Program-made: the position numbers and the translations under genes | In this document: one piece after another, positions 9,317 to 18,602 of the stretch | Position numbering within the stretch: the first letter of the stretch is position 1 | How the letters are laid out: every line of letters starts with the position of its first letter | The notes under the pieces: generated by a model | Databases searched by the model: none | Told to the model about the DNA's origin: nothing | What the model saw: only the letters and a program-made list of their open reading frames with translations | Assembly (NCBI GenBank): GCA_903875455.1 | Contig: CAIQWF010000020.1 | Location: forward strand, 1 to 42,644 | Source of the DNA: an uncultured Pseudomonadota bacterium | GTDB lineage: Bacteria; Pseudomonadota; Gammaproteobacteria; Methylococcales; Methylomonadaceae | DNA length: 42,644 bases | Direction of reading: 5' to 3'

Positions 9317-10459
9317 ATGGACTTTACGGCATTACTGGCATTAATGGTGCAAAAAAAAGCTTCGGATTTGTTTATTACCGAAGGTAAGCCGCCGTGCATG
9401 AAAATTGACGGGGTTTTAACCGAAGTAGCAAAAACAGCCCTTACCGCAGAGCAGACTTTGAAAATTGTTCATAGCATTATGAATGATAATTACAAAGCTG
9501 AATTTGCCAAAACCCGTGAATGCCAGTTTGCCATCAGCGTGCCCAATTTAGGGCGGTTTCGTGTCAGTGCTTTTACTCAACGTGATGCGGCAGGGATGGT
9601 GTTGCGCCGGATTGAAAGTGTGATTCCCGACATGGAAACCTTGAATTTGCCGCCGGTTTTAAAGGATTTAATCATGCAAAAGCGCGGTCTGGTGATTTTT
9701 GTCGGCGCAACCGGTACCGGTAAATCAACCTCGCTGGCATCATTGATAAAATACCGAAACCAGAACAGCAAAGGCCATATCATCACCATTGAAGACCCGA
9801 TGGAATATGAGCATCCGCATTTAGGCTGCATCATTACCCAGCGCGAAGTAGGCATAGATACTGATTCATACGAAGTTGCGTTAAAAAACACTTTGCGGCA
9901 AGCTCCCGATGTCATCCTGATTGGCGAGGTACGAACCCGTGAAACCATGCAACATGCAATCACTTTTGCTGAAACCGGACATTTGTGTCTGACAACTTTA
10001 CATGCCAACAATGCCAACCAGGCTCTTGACCGGATTTTGCATTTTTTCCCCGAAGAAATGCACCCGCAATTGTTTATGGATTTATCCCTGAATTTGCGCG
10101 GCATTGTGGCGCAGCAGCTAATCAAGCGCTCCGACGGCAGAGGCCGTTATCCTGCGATTGAAATTATGATCAATACCCCGCTGGTATCGGATATTATTCG
10201 GAAAGGTGAAGTACATCGCCTGAAAGAAATTATGAAGGCCGGTAAAGAATACGGGATGCAAACTTTTGACCAGGCTTTGTTTGATCTATATATCGCCGGA
10301 AAAATCAGCTATGAAGATGCACTAAATTCTGCTGACTCCAGAAATGAAGTGCGGCTGGCAATTAAACTGGCGGCTGAATCGGGGAGTTCTTTCGCCAGTG
10401 AAGACGGCATCATGTCATTGGCGGCAGTGGATGAGAAAGATACCGGCAAGTTTTTGTAG
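9317..10459 (+). CDS. pilU: PilT-like ATPase PilU
   Basis: PilU is the PilT paralogue that assists pilus retraction. The 380-residue protein shares the PilT layout, with Walker A GATGTGKST at 130-138, IGEVRTRETM, AETGHLCLTTLHA and a C-terminal extension after the ATPase core that is typical of PilU. AGAGGGA precedes the ATG. It forms a two-gene operon with pilT. The end is convergent with dinB, 13 bp away, with no separate terminator visible. Confidence 0.95.
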   Translation: MDFTALLALMVQKKASDLFITEGKPPCMKIDGVLTEVAKTALTAEQTLKIVHSIMNDNYKAEFAKTRECQFAISVPNLGRFRVSAFTQRDAAGMVLRRIESVIPDMETLNLPPVLKDLIMQKRGLVIFVGATGTGKSTSLASLIKYRNQNSKGHIITIEDPMEYEHPHLGCIITQREVGIDTDSYEVALKNTLRQAPDVILIGEVRTRETMQHAITFAETGHLCLTTLHANNANQALDRILHFFPEEMHPQLFMDLSLNLRGIVAQQLIKRSDGRGRYPAIEIMINTPLVSDIIRKGEVHRLKEIMKAGKEYGMQTFDQALFDLYIAGKISYEDALNSADSRNEVRLAIKLAAESGSSFASEDGIMSLAAVDEKDTGKFL

Positions 10460-10472
10460 CAGGAAAGCGGCC

Positions 10473-11561
10473 TCACTCATCAAATAAATCCAGTTGCCTA
10501 TAGCAAACAGACAAAGACGCTTTTTCCAAAGAAGACAGGCTAACCCCGAGTAAGCGAACTTTTCGTTTCCCTACTTCGGTATTTTTTAGCAACGACAACA
10601 GCAACGACACTAAAACCTCTTCGCTGGCCGTTAAAAGTGAGCAAGAAACGGTACGACTGCGGGTAATCTGGACAAAATTGTGATACTTGATTTTCACCGT
10701 CAAGGTGCGGGCGGTGAGATTTTTTTCTGTCAATCGCTCTAAAGCCTGTGTTAATAATTGCCGAAGCTGAAAAATAATTTCATCCAGTTCCTGAATGTCT
10801 TCAGGAAAAGTATTCTCCACGCCAATTGACTGGCTGACGCGGTGGCTGTTAACTGGCCGCAAGTCAATGCCGCGACAAATATTGTAATAATACTCCCCGG
10901 CCTTGCCAAAATGCTGGCGTAATAATGGCAGCGAATATTCTTGTAAATCCCGCCCGGTTTCTATTCCTAACGCCTGCATTTTTTTATAGGTAGCCTGGCC
11001 AATGCCATGAAATTTTTGCACTGCCAGATTGGCGGCAAATTCTGCCCCTTGTTCTGGAGTGATTAGATACAGTCCATCCGGCTTATCCATATCCGAAGCG
11101 ATTTTTGCCAGAAACTTGTTATAGGAAACTCCGGCGGAAGCGGTAAGCTGGGTTTTTTGTTTGATTTTTGCCTTGATTTCCTGCGCCATTAAAGTGGCAG
11201 AGCCTTTGCAAAGCGAAATATCACTGACATCAAGATAGGCCTCATCCAGCGATAAAGGCTCAAACAATGCTGTGTATTGGGCAAAAATTTTGCGAATGGC
11301 ATGGGAGGCTTCCTGATAGGCATCAAAACGCGGGGTAACGAAAATTGCCTGCGGACATAAGCGAAAAGCATGGGAGGAAGGCATGGCAGAATGCACGCCG
11401 TAGCGTCTGGCTTCATAACTACAGGTTGAAACCACGCCGCGAGAGTCGGGCTTACCGCCAACAATCAGGGGTTTGTTGCGGTATTGCGGGAAGTCGCGTT
11501 GTTCGACAGCTGCGAAAAAAGCATCCATATCAATATGAATGATTTTTCGCACCTGTGACAT
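10473..11561 (-). CDS. dinB: DNA polymerase IV (Y family)
   Basis: This error-prone translesion polymerase has 362 residues. The catalytic motifs HIDMDAFFAAVE (about 9-20) and LSLDEAYLDV carry the metal-binding acidic residues. The helix-hairpin-helix region (FHGIGQATYKKM) and the little-finger domain with a C-terminal clamp-binding-like QLDLF follow. Its start lies 5 bp after the stop of the DUF4389 gene on the same strand, so it is probably the last gene of a DUF2333-DUF4389-dinB transcript. I see no LexA box directly in front of it. Confidence 0.95.
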   Translation of the reverse strand: MSQVRKIIHIDMDAFFAAVEQRDFPQYRNKPLIVGGKPDSRGVVSTCSYEARRYGVHSAMPSSHAFRLCPQAIFVTPRFDAYQEASHAIRKIFAQYTALFEPLSLDEAYLDVSDISLCKGSATLMAQEIKAKIKQKTQLTASAGVSYNKFLAKIASDMDKPDGLYLITPEQGAEFAANLAVQKFHGIGQATYKKMQALGIETGRDLQEYSLPLLRQHFGKAGEYYYNICRGIDLRPVNSHRVSQSIGVENTFPEDIQELDEIIFQLRQLLTQALERLTEKNLTARTLTVKIKYHNFVQITRSRTVSCSLLTASEEVLVSLLLSLLKNTEVGKRKVRLLGVSLSSLEKASLSVCYRQLDLFDE

Positions 11562-11566
11562 CGCAG

Positions 11567-11884
11567 TTAATCGCGGGATTTTGGCGTGATGCCGCCCAAG
11601 TCAAACTGCTCTGTTATTTGCCAGCTTGAAAAAGGAAACGGCAACAGCTCGGTGTTGAAAGTTAAATATAAGGTGATATGGTACAAATAAGCCGACAGGC
11701 TCCGGCCAAACGCCAAAATGTGCGGGTTACTGCTGCCGGTAAGCAGCGCAGTGATAATCTGCAATAAAATCACCGCCCAGAGCAGGGTTCTGACCACACT
11801 GACGATAACCGCAAACACCAGCATGAAAATAATTCTTTTCCAGGTGCTGGTTTTTTTTAGATTATCGTTAATTTGCTCCTTCAT
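11567..11884 (-). CDS. DUF4389 family inner-membrane protein
   Basis: From the second ATG (GGAG 9 bp upstream) the protein has 105 residues; the first ATG, five codons earlier, has no ribosome-binding site. A soluble N-terminus is followed by a long hydrophobic segment (MLVFAVIVSVVRTLLWAVILL) and a second, weaker one, with a conserved FGRSLSAYLYHI stretch. These fit DUF4389, an uncharacterised family often found near pili or envelope genes. It lies between DUF2333 and dinB with short gaps. Function unknown. Confidence 0.75.
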   Translation of the reverse strand: MKEQINDNLKKTSTWKRIIFMLVFAVIVSVVRTLLWAVILLQIITALLTGSSNPHILAFGRSLSAYLYHITLYLTFNTELLPFPFSSWQITEQFDLGGITPKSRD

Positions 11885-11906
11885 CAGTAAATGCTCCATA
11901 AGGCTT

Positions 11907-12941
11907 TTAGCCTCGGTTCATAATATCGCGCAAGTCTAATGCCGCCGCGTTGGCTCTGGCGATATAGTTTGCCATCGACAATGAATAGTTGGCAAATATC
12001 CCAAAGCCGTCACCATTTAAAATCATCGGGCTTAGAATCGGTGTTAAGGCATTTTCCATTGCGTAAATCACTGTATCGACAGTCCGCATTGCTCTTTTGT
12101 CTTCCAATATCCCGGCAAAGTCATGCTTGATAGCTTTAAAAATATGCAGCAATCCCCAGCTTGATCCGCGAGCTTCATAAAACACGTCGTCTATTTCTAG
12201 CCAGGGGGTTTTGGTTACTGTGACTTTGGATTTGTCCAGCTCGTCCATTTTTATGCCGGTAAGAGCAAGAACCACGTTGCTGTCAGTACTTGCTGTTAAT
12301 CGTGTTGATAAGCCGCCCAACCGTTTAATCACCACCTCGGTATATTGCCACAGGTTGTCAGCACGGGCGTAAAACTGTCCGCGATTGGCTTGGCCTTTAG
12401 GGTATTTTAAGCGTGCCATGTAAAGGTGTAGAGCATCAATCCCTTTTTGGTATTCCGATTCAGTGGAAGGCAGGGCCCAGGAATTACGTTCATAATAAAA
12501 GTAGGGCTCTGCGACTGACAAATCAGGGTCTTCAGCAGATTGGGACTGATCGCGGGCAAAGTGGTTACGCAATGCAGTTGAGCCATCCCTTAACATGATT
12601 AAGGCTCCGTATTCCCAGTTTTTAATGTTGTCCAGCAGCAAGCCGGGCGGAGCAACGTCATTGGTAATATAACCGCCGGGTTTGTGCATCAGCACTTCAG
12701 CCATATGGGCAAGGGTGTTGGTGTACATATAGCCTATTGGCAAGTCTTTGGCATCGCCTTCCTTCAGTTTTTCATCAGCGTAACGCTTAATCGCCTCCTC
12801 TTCTACATTAAACACACCCGGCTCCATGCCCCACCATCCACCTAAGACAACGAGAACAAAAACGACCACGCCCATGAAAATACCAAAACTCCAGAGTATG
12901 CCTTTTGACTTTGCGTCCTGTAGTGATTCGCTAGCTGACAT
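11907..12941 (-). CDS. DUF2333 family membrane-anchored protein
   Basis: The 344-residue protein has a short cytoplasmic N-terminus and one transmembrane helix (about 15-38, GIFMGVVVFVLVVLGGWWG), then a large soluble domain with MEPGVFNVEEEA and WALPSTESEYQKG motifs characteristic of DUF2333. The family is restricted to gammaproteobacteria and relatives and has no assigned function. AGGAT lies upstream of the ATG. It begins the DUF2333-DUF4389-dinB group; the soluble part should be periplasmic by the positive-inside rule. Confidence 0.85.
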   Translation of the reverse strand: MSASESLQDAKSKGILWSFGIFMGVVVFVLVVLGGWWGMEPGVFNVEEEAIKRYADEKLKEGDAKDLPIGYMYTNTLAHMAEVLMHKPGGYITNDVAPPGLLLDNIKNWEYGALIMLRDGSTALRNHFARDQSQSAEDPDLSVAEPYFYYERNSWALPSTESEYQKGIDALHLYMARLKYPKGQANRGQFYARADNLWQYTEVVIKRLGGLSTRLTASTDSNVVLALTGIKMDELDKSKVTVTKTPWLEIDDVFYEARGSSWGLLHIFKAIKHDFAGILEDKRAMRTVDTVIYAMENALTPILSPMILNGDGFGIFANYSLSMANYIARANAAALDLRDIMNRG

Positions 12942-13089
12942 TTCTTAGTATCCTGTAAATAAGAAGAGGTAAACGGTTTTTAAGAAAACATTAGGTTTTC
13001 ATAATGAAAATACGACTATAGTAGCAGATATTTGAAGTCTTTTCAGTTCTGAGTGCATGATGGATGCCAAACAAGGCATTAGCAGCGGC

Positions 13090-13770
13090 TTACAGCCTTA
13101 AAAGTGTTGTTAGACGGATACTGATTATTTCACTGAGCTGGGTTAAAAATAAGGTGCCGAGACTATAATGAAAGCGATCTTCATTACGACTGCCTATTAC
13201 CAGCAATGCGGTTAGTTGGGGATTGACGATTGGAACGATAGCACAGGATTTCACTTGCGGAGCGAAATCAGCAAACAGAAAGCGGGATTGTCCGGTATTC
13301 AAGCGTCCACAGCGGGGAGTGTTATGAAATAATTCGGCGGTGACATGATGCAGGTTTTCATCTTCTTCAGTGATAAAGTAATCAGCCAAAGCCGGATTAG
13401 GGTGGGTGCCGATAATTTTTAACACCACAACATCGGTTAAAAAAACTTCTATCAACACCTGTTTAAGGTTTGCTATCGCGGTTTCAAGAGTGGTTGCGTT
13501 TAATAACGCCAAGGTCAACTGGTGCATTCGGCTGGCAGAGACGTCATTATCTCTGGCAATTTCAACCAGCGAGTTGAGTTGTTGTTCCAGTTTTTGCTGT
13601 TTATTTCTGAAAGCTTCCAGCTGTTTTGCCACCAAAGACACCACATTGCCGTTACTGGGGTGTGGGATAGCCAAGGTTTCTAGCAACTCCAGATGCTGAT
13701 TGAAAAAATCAGGATTCTGCTGCAAATAATTTGCCACAGACTCGGCAGTCAATTCGCCGGTTTTACTCAT
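13090..13770 (-). CDS. DUF484 family (GAF-like) protein
   Basis: A cytosolic protein of 226 residues. The N-terminal helical region ([22 protein letters not shown]) leads into a coiled coil ([18 protein letters not shown]) and then a GAF-like domain ending [15 protein letters not shown]. This is the yigA/DUF484 family, usually found between dapF and xerC. Here it overlaps the end of dapF by 4 bp (ATGA), so the two are translationally coupled. xerC does not follow; the next gene is an independent DUF2333 gene 148 bp on. Its biochemical role is not known. Confidence 0.88.
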   Translation of the reverse strand: MSKTGELTAESVANYLQQNPDFFNQHLELLETLAIPHPSNGNVVSLVAKQLEAFRNKQQKLEQQLNSLVEIARDNDVSASRMHQLTLALLNATTLETAIANLKQVLIEVFLTDVVVLKIIGTHPNPALADYFITEEDENLHHVTAELFHNTPRCGRLNTGQSRFLFADFAPQVKSCAIVPIVNPQLTALLVIGSRNEDRFHYSLGTLFLTQLSEIISIRLTTLLRL

Positions 13771-14597
13771 AAATCAATCCAGCCTTCAAATACCGATTCG
13801 GCTGAACCCGTCATAAACACAGGTGTACCTCGGCCTTGCCAGCGAATATTCAACTGTCCTCCTGGCAAAGTTACGCTGACATTTTCATCTAATAAGCCTT
13901 GTTCTATGCCAATCACAACCGCTGCACAAGCTCCGCTGCCACAGGCCATGGTTTCACCGGCGCCGCGTTCAAATACCCGCAGGTTAATGGTGTGGCGGTT
14001 AACAACTTGCATAAAGCCAATATTGGCACGTTGCGGAAAAAACGGATGCGATTCCAATTTCGCCCCCAGCTCATTGACCGGAGCAACTTCTACATCCGCG
14101 ACAGTTAGAACAGCATGAGGATTACCCATTGATACCGCTCCAAAACTGACATCTTCATCAGCAATATTTAAACGATAAAGTTTTTCTTCGGAACTGGCTT
14201 GCAACGGAATTTGCGCGGGTGCGTGACGCGGAATCCCCATATTCACAGTGACTAAACCATCCTCTTGCAGCTGCAACACTAATTGTCCGGCATCAGTATC
14301 AACCCGAATTTCATCTTTATCGGTCAGTTTTTTATCACGGACAAAACGGGCAAAGCAGCGGGCACCATTTCCGCATTGGGCAACTTCACTGCCATCGGCA
14401 TTGAAAATCCGGTATTTAAAATCTGCATTATCACTCACCGGTTTTTCAACCAGTAATAACTGGTCGCAACCAATGCCAAAATGCCGGTCAGCAATAAACC
14501 GGATTTGTGCGCAATTTAAGGAAACCGATTGGGAAATGCCATCAATAACGACGAAATCATTGCCCAGTCCGTGCATTTTGGTAAATTGAATTATCAT
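13767..14597 (-). CDS. dapF: Diaminopimelate epimerase
   Basis: This cofactor-free racemase interconverts LL- and meso-diaminopimelate for lysine and peptidoglycan synthesis. The protein has 276 residues. The two catalytic cysteines are C75 in the QCGNGARC motif and C219 in MACGSGAC. The N-terminus [13 protein letters not shown] is diagnostic. It overlaps by 4 bp both the upstream membrane-protein gene and the downstream DUF484 gene, which indicates a tight operon with lysA upstream. Confidence 0.97.
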   Translation of the reverse strand: MIIQFTKMHGLGNDFVVIDGISQSVSLNCAQIRFIADRHFGIGCDQLLLVEKPVSDNADFKYRIFNADGSEVAQCGNGARCFARFVRDKKLTDKDEIRVDTDAGQLVLQLQEDGLVTVNMGIPRHAPAQIPLQASSEEKLYRLNIADEDVSFGAVSMGNPHAVLTVADVEVAPVNELGAKLESHPFFPQRANIGFMQVVNRHTINLRVFERGAGETMACGSGACAAVVIGIEQGLLDENVSVTLPGGQLNIRWQGRGTPVFMTGSAESVFEGWIDL

Positions 14598-15226
14598 AAA
14601 TAAACTTCAAGTTTTTGAATTTTGCTTTTTGAAACGCCCATTACCGTTGAGCCGCCGCCAAAATCCTTTTTTATTTCTATTTGGCTCATGCCTACTGATT
14701 TCAGTACGCCGCGATGAACGACAACGGCCGTGCTAACAATGACTTTCTTGCCTATATAACTGTGTGCACTTTCAATATCAACAGTTTTATAGCCATGCTT
14801 TTGCACAGGAGCTGCTTCGACTTTTTTTACCTGTTCAACCGGAGGTTTTTCCTCAACCGGAAGTGCATCAGGAATCGGCGTAGGTTTGGGCAGGTTCAGT
14901 TTCGGTTTAGGCTTTTCAGAAAAGTTGAATGTTGGCGCCAGTTTGCTAAGTTTATGGCCAAAGTTAGGAAAAAAATCAACTGAAGTAGCAAAATAAATCC
15001 AGCCGTTTAGTGCGATAAAAATTACAAGGCTTATCACAAAATAATAAATAATCTTGCGGGTTTTTCGTTCAAAACGATAGGCGAACAGAAAAGGTGAAAA
15101 CGGAAACAGGAATGTAAGTCCTAATCCCCATCCCCGACTGGTGTTAAAACCCAGAAAAATAAACCAGCCCCAAAACACCAGCAGAACGAGTGCATTGGTG
15201 ATAAACAGTATTTCCAATCCGGTCAT
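14594..15226 (-). CDS. Membrane protein with a proline/lysine-rich linker, unknown function
   Basis: The 210-residue product has a hydrophobic N-terminal half with about three membrane segments ([60 protein letters not shown]). A Pro/Lys/Glu-rich linker (about 100-140) leads to a small C-terminal domain containing [21 protein letters not shown] and a glycine turn GGGS, which looks like a compact beta domain. A good Shine-Dalgarno (AGAGAGG) precedes the ATG, and the stop overlaps the dapF start, so it sits inside the lysA-dapF operon. I do not recognise a family; a periplasmic ligand- or RNA-like barrel would be guesswork. Confidence 0.75.
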   Translation of the reverse strand: MTGLEILFITNALVLLVFWGWFIFLGFNTSRGWGLGLTFLFPFSPFLFAYRFERKTRKIIYYFVISLVIFIALNGWIYFATSVDFFPNFGHKLSKLAPTFNFSEKPKPKLNLPKPTPIPDALPVEEKPPVEQVKKVEAAPVQKHGYKTVDIESAHSYIGKKVIVSTAVVVHRGVLKSVGMSQIEIKKDFGGGSTVMGVSKSKIQKLEVYL

Positions 15227-15261
15227 TATTTACCTCTCTGTTTGATGCCAGCTTTTATAGC

Positions 15262-16509
15262 TTAGACAAGCAAGTGTTCATTGGCCCAAAGTCCGGCCAG
15301 TGTTTCTCTATCACGAATGATATGGATTTTATTGCCGTCAACCATAATTTCTGCGGCGCGTGGTCGGGAGTTGTAGTTGGAACTCATGGAAAAACCATAA
15401 GCCCCCGATGAGCGAACCGCCAGCAAATCGCCTTCAATCAGATGCAGAGGTCGATTTTTGCCGAGGAAATCACCAGTTTCGCAAACAGGTCCCACAATAT
15501 CCCAATGCTCAAGAGGAGCTGTGCTGCTGCGATCGACAGGAATAATCTCCTGCCAGGCACTGTACAAGGCGGGGCGGATTAAGTCATTCATTGCCGCATC
15601 AACAATGGCAAAGTTTTTATCCGCAGTGGTTTTTAAATATTCTACCCGCGTCACCAGAATTCCGGCATTACCGACAATCGCCCGCCCCGGTTCCAGAAAA
15701 ACTTCAAAATCATTTTGCCCTAATCGTGCCAGAACCGCAGCAACATATTCGGAAGGTTCTGGCGGCTGTTCATCACTGTAGCGAATCCCCAAACCTCCAC
15801 CCAGATCAAGATGCTCCAGAACGATGCCATGGTTTTTTAGCTGCTCAACCAACTGCAAAATTTTGTCCAGCGCATCTAAAAATGGCCGGGTTTCGGTCAG
15901 TTGCGAACCTATATGACAATCGATACCCACTATTTTAAGATGGGGTAATTGTGCGGCACGCAAATATTCCGCCACTGCCAGTTCACTGGCAATGCCAAAC
16001 TTGTTTTCTTTCAGGCCCGTGGAAATGTAAGGATGGGTTTTGGCATCGACATCAGGATTAACCCGTAATGAAATCGGCGCAATCACACCCAACTCACCCG
16101 CCAGTTGGTTGATTCGGTCTAATTCGCTACTGACTTCGACATTAAAACAACGAATTCCGACATTCAATGCGGCGATGATTTCATCACGGCGCTTGCCAAC
16201 CCCGGAAAAGACGATTTTTTCCGGTTTGCCGCCGGCAGCCAGAACCCGGTCCATCTCGCCTATAGAGACAATATCAAACCCGGAGCCTAACTGTGCCATC
16301 ACATTCAGAATGGCAATATTGGAGTTGGCTTTGACGGCATAGCAAATCAGATGTTTTTGTGCGCCAAACGCCTTGTCAAAAGCATTCCAATGTCGTTCCA
16401 AAGTTGCTTTGGAATAAATGTAACAGGGGGAGCCGTGTGCAGCGATAATCTGTGCTACTGGAACATCTTCAGCGAAAAGATGCTGATCTTGATAATTAAA
16501 ATAATCCAT
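15262..16509 (-). CDS. lysA: Diaminopimelate decarboxylase
   Basis: This PLP enzyme converts meso-diaminopimelate to lysine, the last step of the pathway. It has 415 residues with the alanine-racemase-like barrel: the PLP lysine K60 in CYAVKANSN, the HIGSQ motif, the glycine loop LGGGLGIRY, EPGRAIVGNAG, and the substrate cysteine in CETGDFLGK. It is the first gene of the lysA, membrane protein, dapF, DUF484 run. The small lipoprotein gene lptM that usually precedes lysA is not here but at 32.7 kb. Confidence 0.97.
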   Translation of the reverse strand: MDYFNYQDQHLFAEDVPVAQIIAAHGSPCYIYSKATLERHWNAFDKAFGAQKHLICYAVKANSNIAILNVMAQLGSGFDIVSIGEMDRVLAAGGKPEKIVFSGVGKRRDEIIAALNVGIRCFNVEVSSELDRINQLAGELGVIAPISLRVNPDVDAKTHPYISTGLKENKFGIASELAVAEYLRAAQLPHLKIVGIDCHIGSQLTETRPFLDALDKILQLVEQLKNHGIVLEHLDLGGGLGIRYSDEQPPEPSEYVAAVLARLGQNDFEVFLEPGRAIVGNAGILVTRVEYLKTTADKNFAIVDAAMNDLIRPALYSAWQEIIPVDRSSTAPLEHWDIVGPVCETGDFLGKNRPLHLIEGDLLAVRSSGAYGFSMSSNYNSRPRAAEIMVDGNKIHIIRDRETLAGLWANEHLLV

Positions 16510-17022
16510 AGTTGTTTTCTTGTGAAACTTCGTTTTTTATATGCCATGCAGCACAAGGCTTGTGGCAGTTTTTTAAATTGATGATACTTTTGGTATTATT
16601 CAAGTGCTGCCTTGTCAAGAAAGCACAAGCAAATTCTGATAGATAGTATAACGCATTGGTTACGTTTTTTTAGCAATGATTATCTGCTGAATCAGTAAGC
16701 AGGCAGAGAAAAATTATTCAGTTCTGAATGATAAAAAATCCCGCACCACAAACAAGTACATGGCGACAGCGTAAACGCATTCGATTTTTTTACGGCATCT
16801 TAAAATCACCAGCTGTTTTTTAAACAGTCTATTTAGCCAGAGTTATTGTGGTTTTAGGCAATTGATTTTGAATGCTTTTATTTTATACGCATTCACAGCG
16901 AGGTTAAAAAAAACATTGTCTATTTTAGGATTTGCTAATATACTAGCCAATGTAAAAACTCCAGCTTATACTGACAAACTTCCAGATTTATATATCTTTT
17001 AATCTCTTATGAGGACAGGCAA
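16510..17022. other. 513-bp divergent intergenic region between lysA and the SQR gene
   Basis: No credible coding frame is present. The stretch is AT-rich with several short inverted motifs near the lysA start (for example CACAAGGCTTGTGG at about 16550) that could belong to the lysA leader. The only element I can define is the SQR-side promoter. The middle part (about 16600-16900) shows nothing recognisable. Its length suggests operator sites for regulated sulfide oxidation, but I cannot name one. Confidence 0.5.
16916..16944 (+). promoter_or_regulatory. Likely sigma-70 promoter of the SQR operon
   Basis: TTGTCT (16916-16921) and TATACT (16939-16944) are 17 bp apart, close to consensus. Transcription would start near 16951, leaving a leader of about 72 nt before the SQR ATG at 17023, which has GAGGACA as its ribosome-binding site. 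Confidence 0.6.
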
Positions 17023-18297
17023 ATGGCTCGAATAGTAATTTTAGGCGCAGGTATTGGTGGCGTACCCATGGCTTATGAAATGAAAGAAATGGTGGGGAAT
17101 AACCATCAAGTTACTGTAATTTCAGACTCTCCTACATTTCATTTTGTGCCGTCCAATCCCTGGGTTCCGGTCAAATGGCGCAAACCTTCGGACTTAAAAG
17201 TCGAGCTTGCGCCGGTTATGGCCAAAAAAGGCATCGAGTTCATTCAAAAAGCCGCCAGCAAAATAGACCCGGAAGCTAACAAAGTTCATCTTGCCGACGG
17301 TACAAGTGAAGACTATGACTATCTGATTATTGCCACCGGCCCACGGCTGGCATTTGATGAAGTCGAAGGTTTAGGACCCAAGGGCTTTACCTCTTCGGTT
17401 TGTCATGTTGACCACGCAGAGGAAGCGATTGCAGATTGGGATAAATTCATGGCAAATCCCGGCCCTATTATTGTCGGCGCAGTACAAGGGGCATCCTGTT
17501 ATGGCCCGGCTTATGAATATTTGATGATTCTGGAAACTGAATTACGCAATCGCCAAATTCGTGACAAAGTGCCGATGACCTTTGTCACTGCCGAACCGTA
17601 TATTGGCCATTTAGGTTTAGGCGGTGTCGGTGATACTAAAGGTTTGCTGGAAAGTGCCTTGCGCGAAAAAAGCATAAAATGGATTACCAATGCCAAAGTT
17701 GACAAAATTGAAGAAGGGATGATGTCTGTGACCGAAGTTGACGATGACGGCAAAGAAAAGAAAAAACATCAGCTGCCCTTCAAACATTCGATGATGTTGC
17801 CGGCATTTACCGGCATTGATGCAATACGTCATGTTGAAGCCAAAGGCCTGGTAAATCCGCGCGGCTTTGTGCTGGTAGATGAACATCAACGCAATCCGAC
17901 TTTCAAAAATATTTACGCTGTCGGTGTTTGTATTGCCATTCCTCCGGTCGAGCCGACACCCGTACCGGTCGGTGCCCCGAAAACCGGTTATATGATTGAG
18001 TCGATGGTCACAGCTACTTCTCATAATATTGTCGATGAACTGGCAGGCAAAGAACCTTCACATAAAGCTACCTGGAATGCTTTATGTCTGGCAGATTTTG
18101 GCGACAGTGGCGTCGCTTTTCTGGCAAAGCCGCAAATTCCACCGCGCAATGTCACCTGGTCTTCGTCTGGGAAATGGGTGCATCTGGCGAAAATTGCCTT
18201 TGAAAAATACTTCATCCGTAAAGTTCAAAAAGGCATTAGCGAGCCTTACTATGAAAAAGCGATTTTAAAAATGCTGGGCGTGGTGCGGTTAAAGTAG
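17023..18297 (+). CDS. sqr: Sulfide:quinone oxidoreductase
   Basis: This membrane-associated FAD enzyme oxidises sulfide to polysulfide or zero-valent sulfur and passes electrons to the quinone pool. The 424-residue protein starts with the Rossmann motif [16 protein letters not shown] and has the second FAD signature IYAVGVCIA near residue 300. Cysteines C127 (SSVCHVD), C159 ([10 protein letters not shown]) and C355 (NALCLADFG) sit at nearly the same positions as the catalytic Cys128, Cys160 and Cys356 known for the Acidithiobacillus ferrooxidans enzyme. The C-terminal amphipathic helices ([15 protein letters not shown]) fit monotopic membrane binding. A DUF2892 gene follows at 10 bp. A related flavocytochrome c subunit is less likely because all three SQR cysteines are present. 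Confidence 0.92.
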   Translation: MARIVILGAGIGGVPMAYEMKEMVGNNHQVTVISDSPTFHFVPSNPWVPVKWRKPSDLKVELAPVMAKKGIEFIQKAASKIDPEANKVHLADGTSEDYDYLIIATGPRLAFDEVEGLGPKGFTSSVCHVDHAEEAIADWDKFMANPGPIIVGAVQGASCYGPAYEYLMILETELRNRQIRDKVPMTFVTAEPYIGHLGLGGVGDTKGLLESALREKSIKWITNAKVDKIEEGMMSVTEVDDDGKEKKKHQLPFKHSMMLPAFTGIDAIRHVEAKGLVNPRGFVLVDEHQRNPTFKNIYAVGVCIAIPPVEPTPVPVGAPKTGYMIESMVTATSHNIVDELAGKEPSHKATWNALCLADFGDSGVAFLAKPQIPPRNVTWSSSGKWVHLAKIAFEKYFIRKVQKGISEPYYEKAILKMLGVVRLK

Positions 18298-18307
18298 GAG
18301 ATTTGCA

Positions 18308-18508
18308 ATGAGTATTGACCGGATTGTATTTGCAGTGGCTGGCAGTTTTATTTTAATCAGTTTGCTGCTAGCACATTTTCATTCGCAAAACTGGTTGTGG
18401 TTTACCGCCTTTGTTGGAGCTAATTTGTTTCAATCGGCTTTCAGCGGTTTTTGCCCGTTAGCAATCATTTTAAAAAAACTGGGGGTAAAACCCGGTTGCG
18501 CTTTTTAA
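18308..18508 (+). CDS. DUF2892 (YgaP-like) small membrane protein
   Basis: The protein has 66 residues with two transmembrane segments ([17 protein letters not shown] and [16 protein letters not shown]) and the conserved C-terminal [20 protein letters not shown], typical of DUF2892. In this family the C...C pair is seen in proteins paired with rhodanese or SQR genes. Placed 10 bp after SQR, it probably acts with it, for example in handling sulfane sulfur or anchoring; the function is inference from context. Confidence 0.88.
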   Translation: MSIDRIVFAVAGSFILISLLLAHFHSQNWLWFTAFVGANLFQSAFSGFCPLAIILKKLGVKPGCAF

Positions 18509-18523
18509 CTTGAGTTACCCGAA

Positions 18524-18556
18524 AAACCTGACAGCTCTCAAAAAGTTGTCAGGTTT
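18524..18556 (+). terminator. Hairpin terminator after the SQR-DUF2892 operon
   Basis: AAACCTGACA (18524-18533) and TGTCAGGTTT (18547-18556) form a perfect 10-bp stem with a 13-base loop, 15 bp after the DUF2892 stop. The U-rich part is within the stem end, so it is a moderate intrinsic terminator. Confidence 0.6.
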
Positions 18557-18602
18557 ATGCTTCGCGTTAATTTGAAAGTTTCATCCTAAATCTTCCTGCA
18601 AA

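Noticed and set aside
16510-17022. A lysine riboswitch or small gene in the lysA/SQR gap
   Set aside because: I could not find the conserved junction elements of a lysine riboswitch, and all short frames lack start signals.
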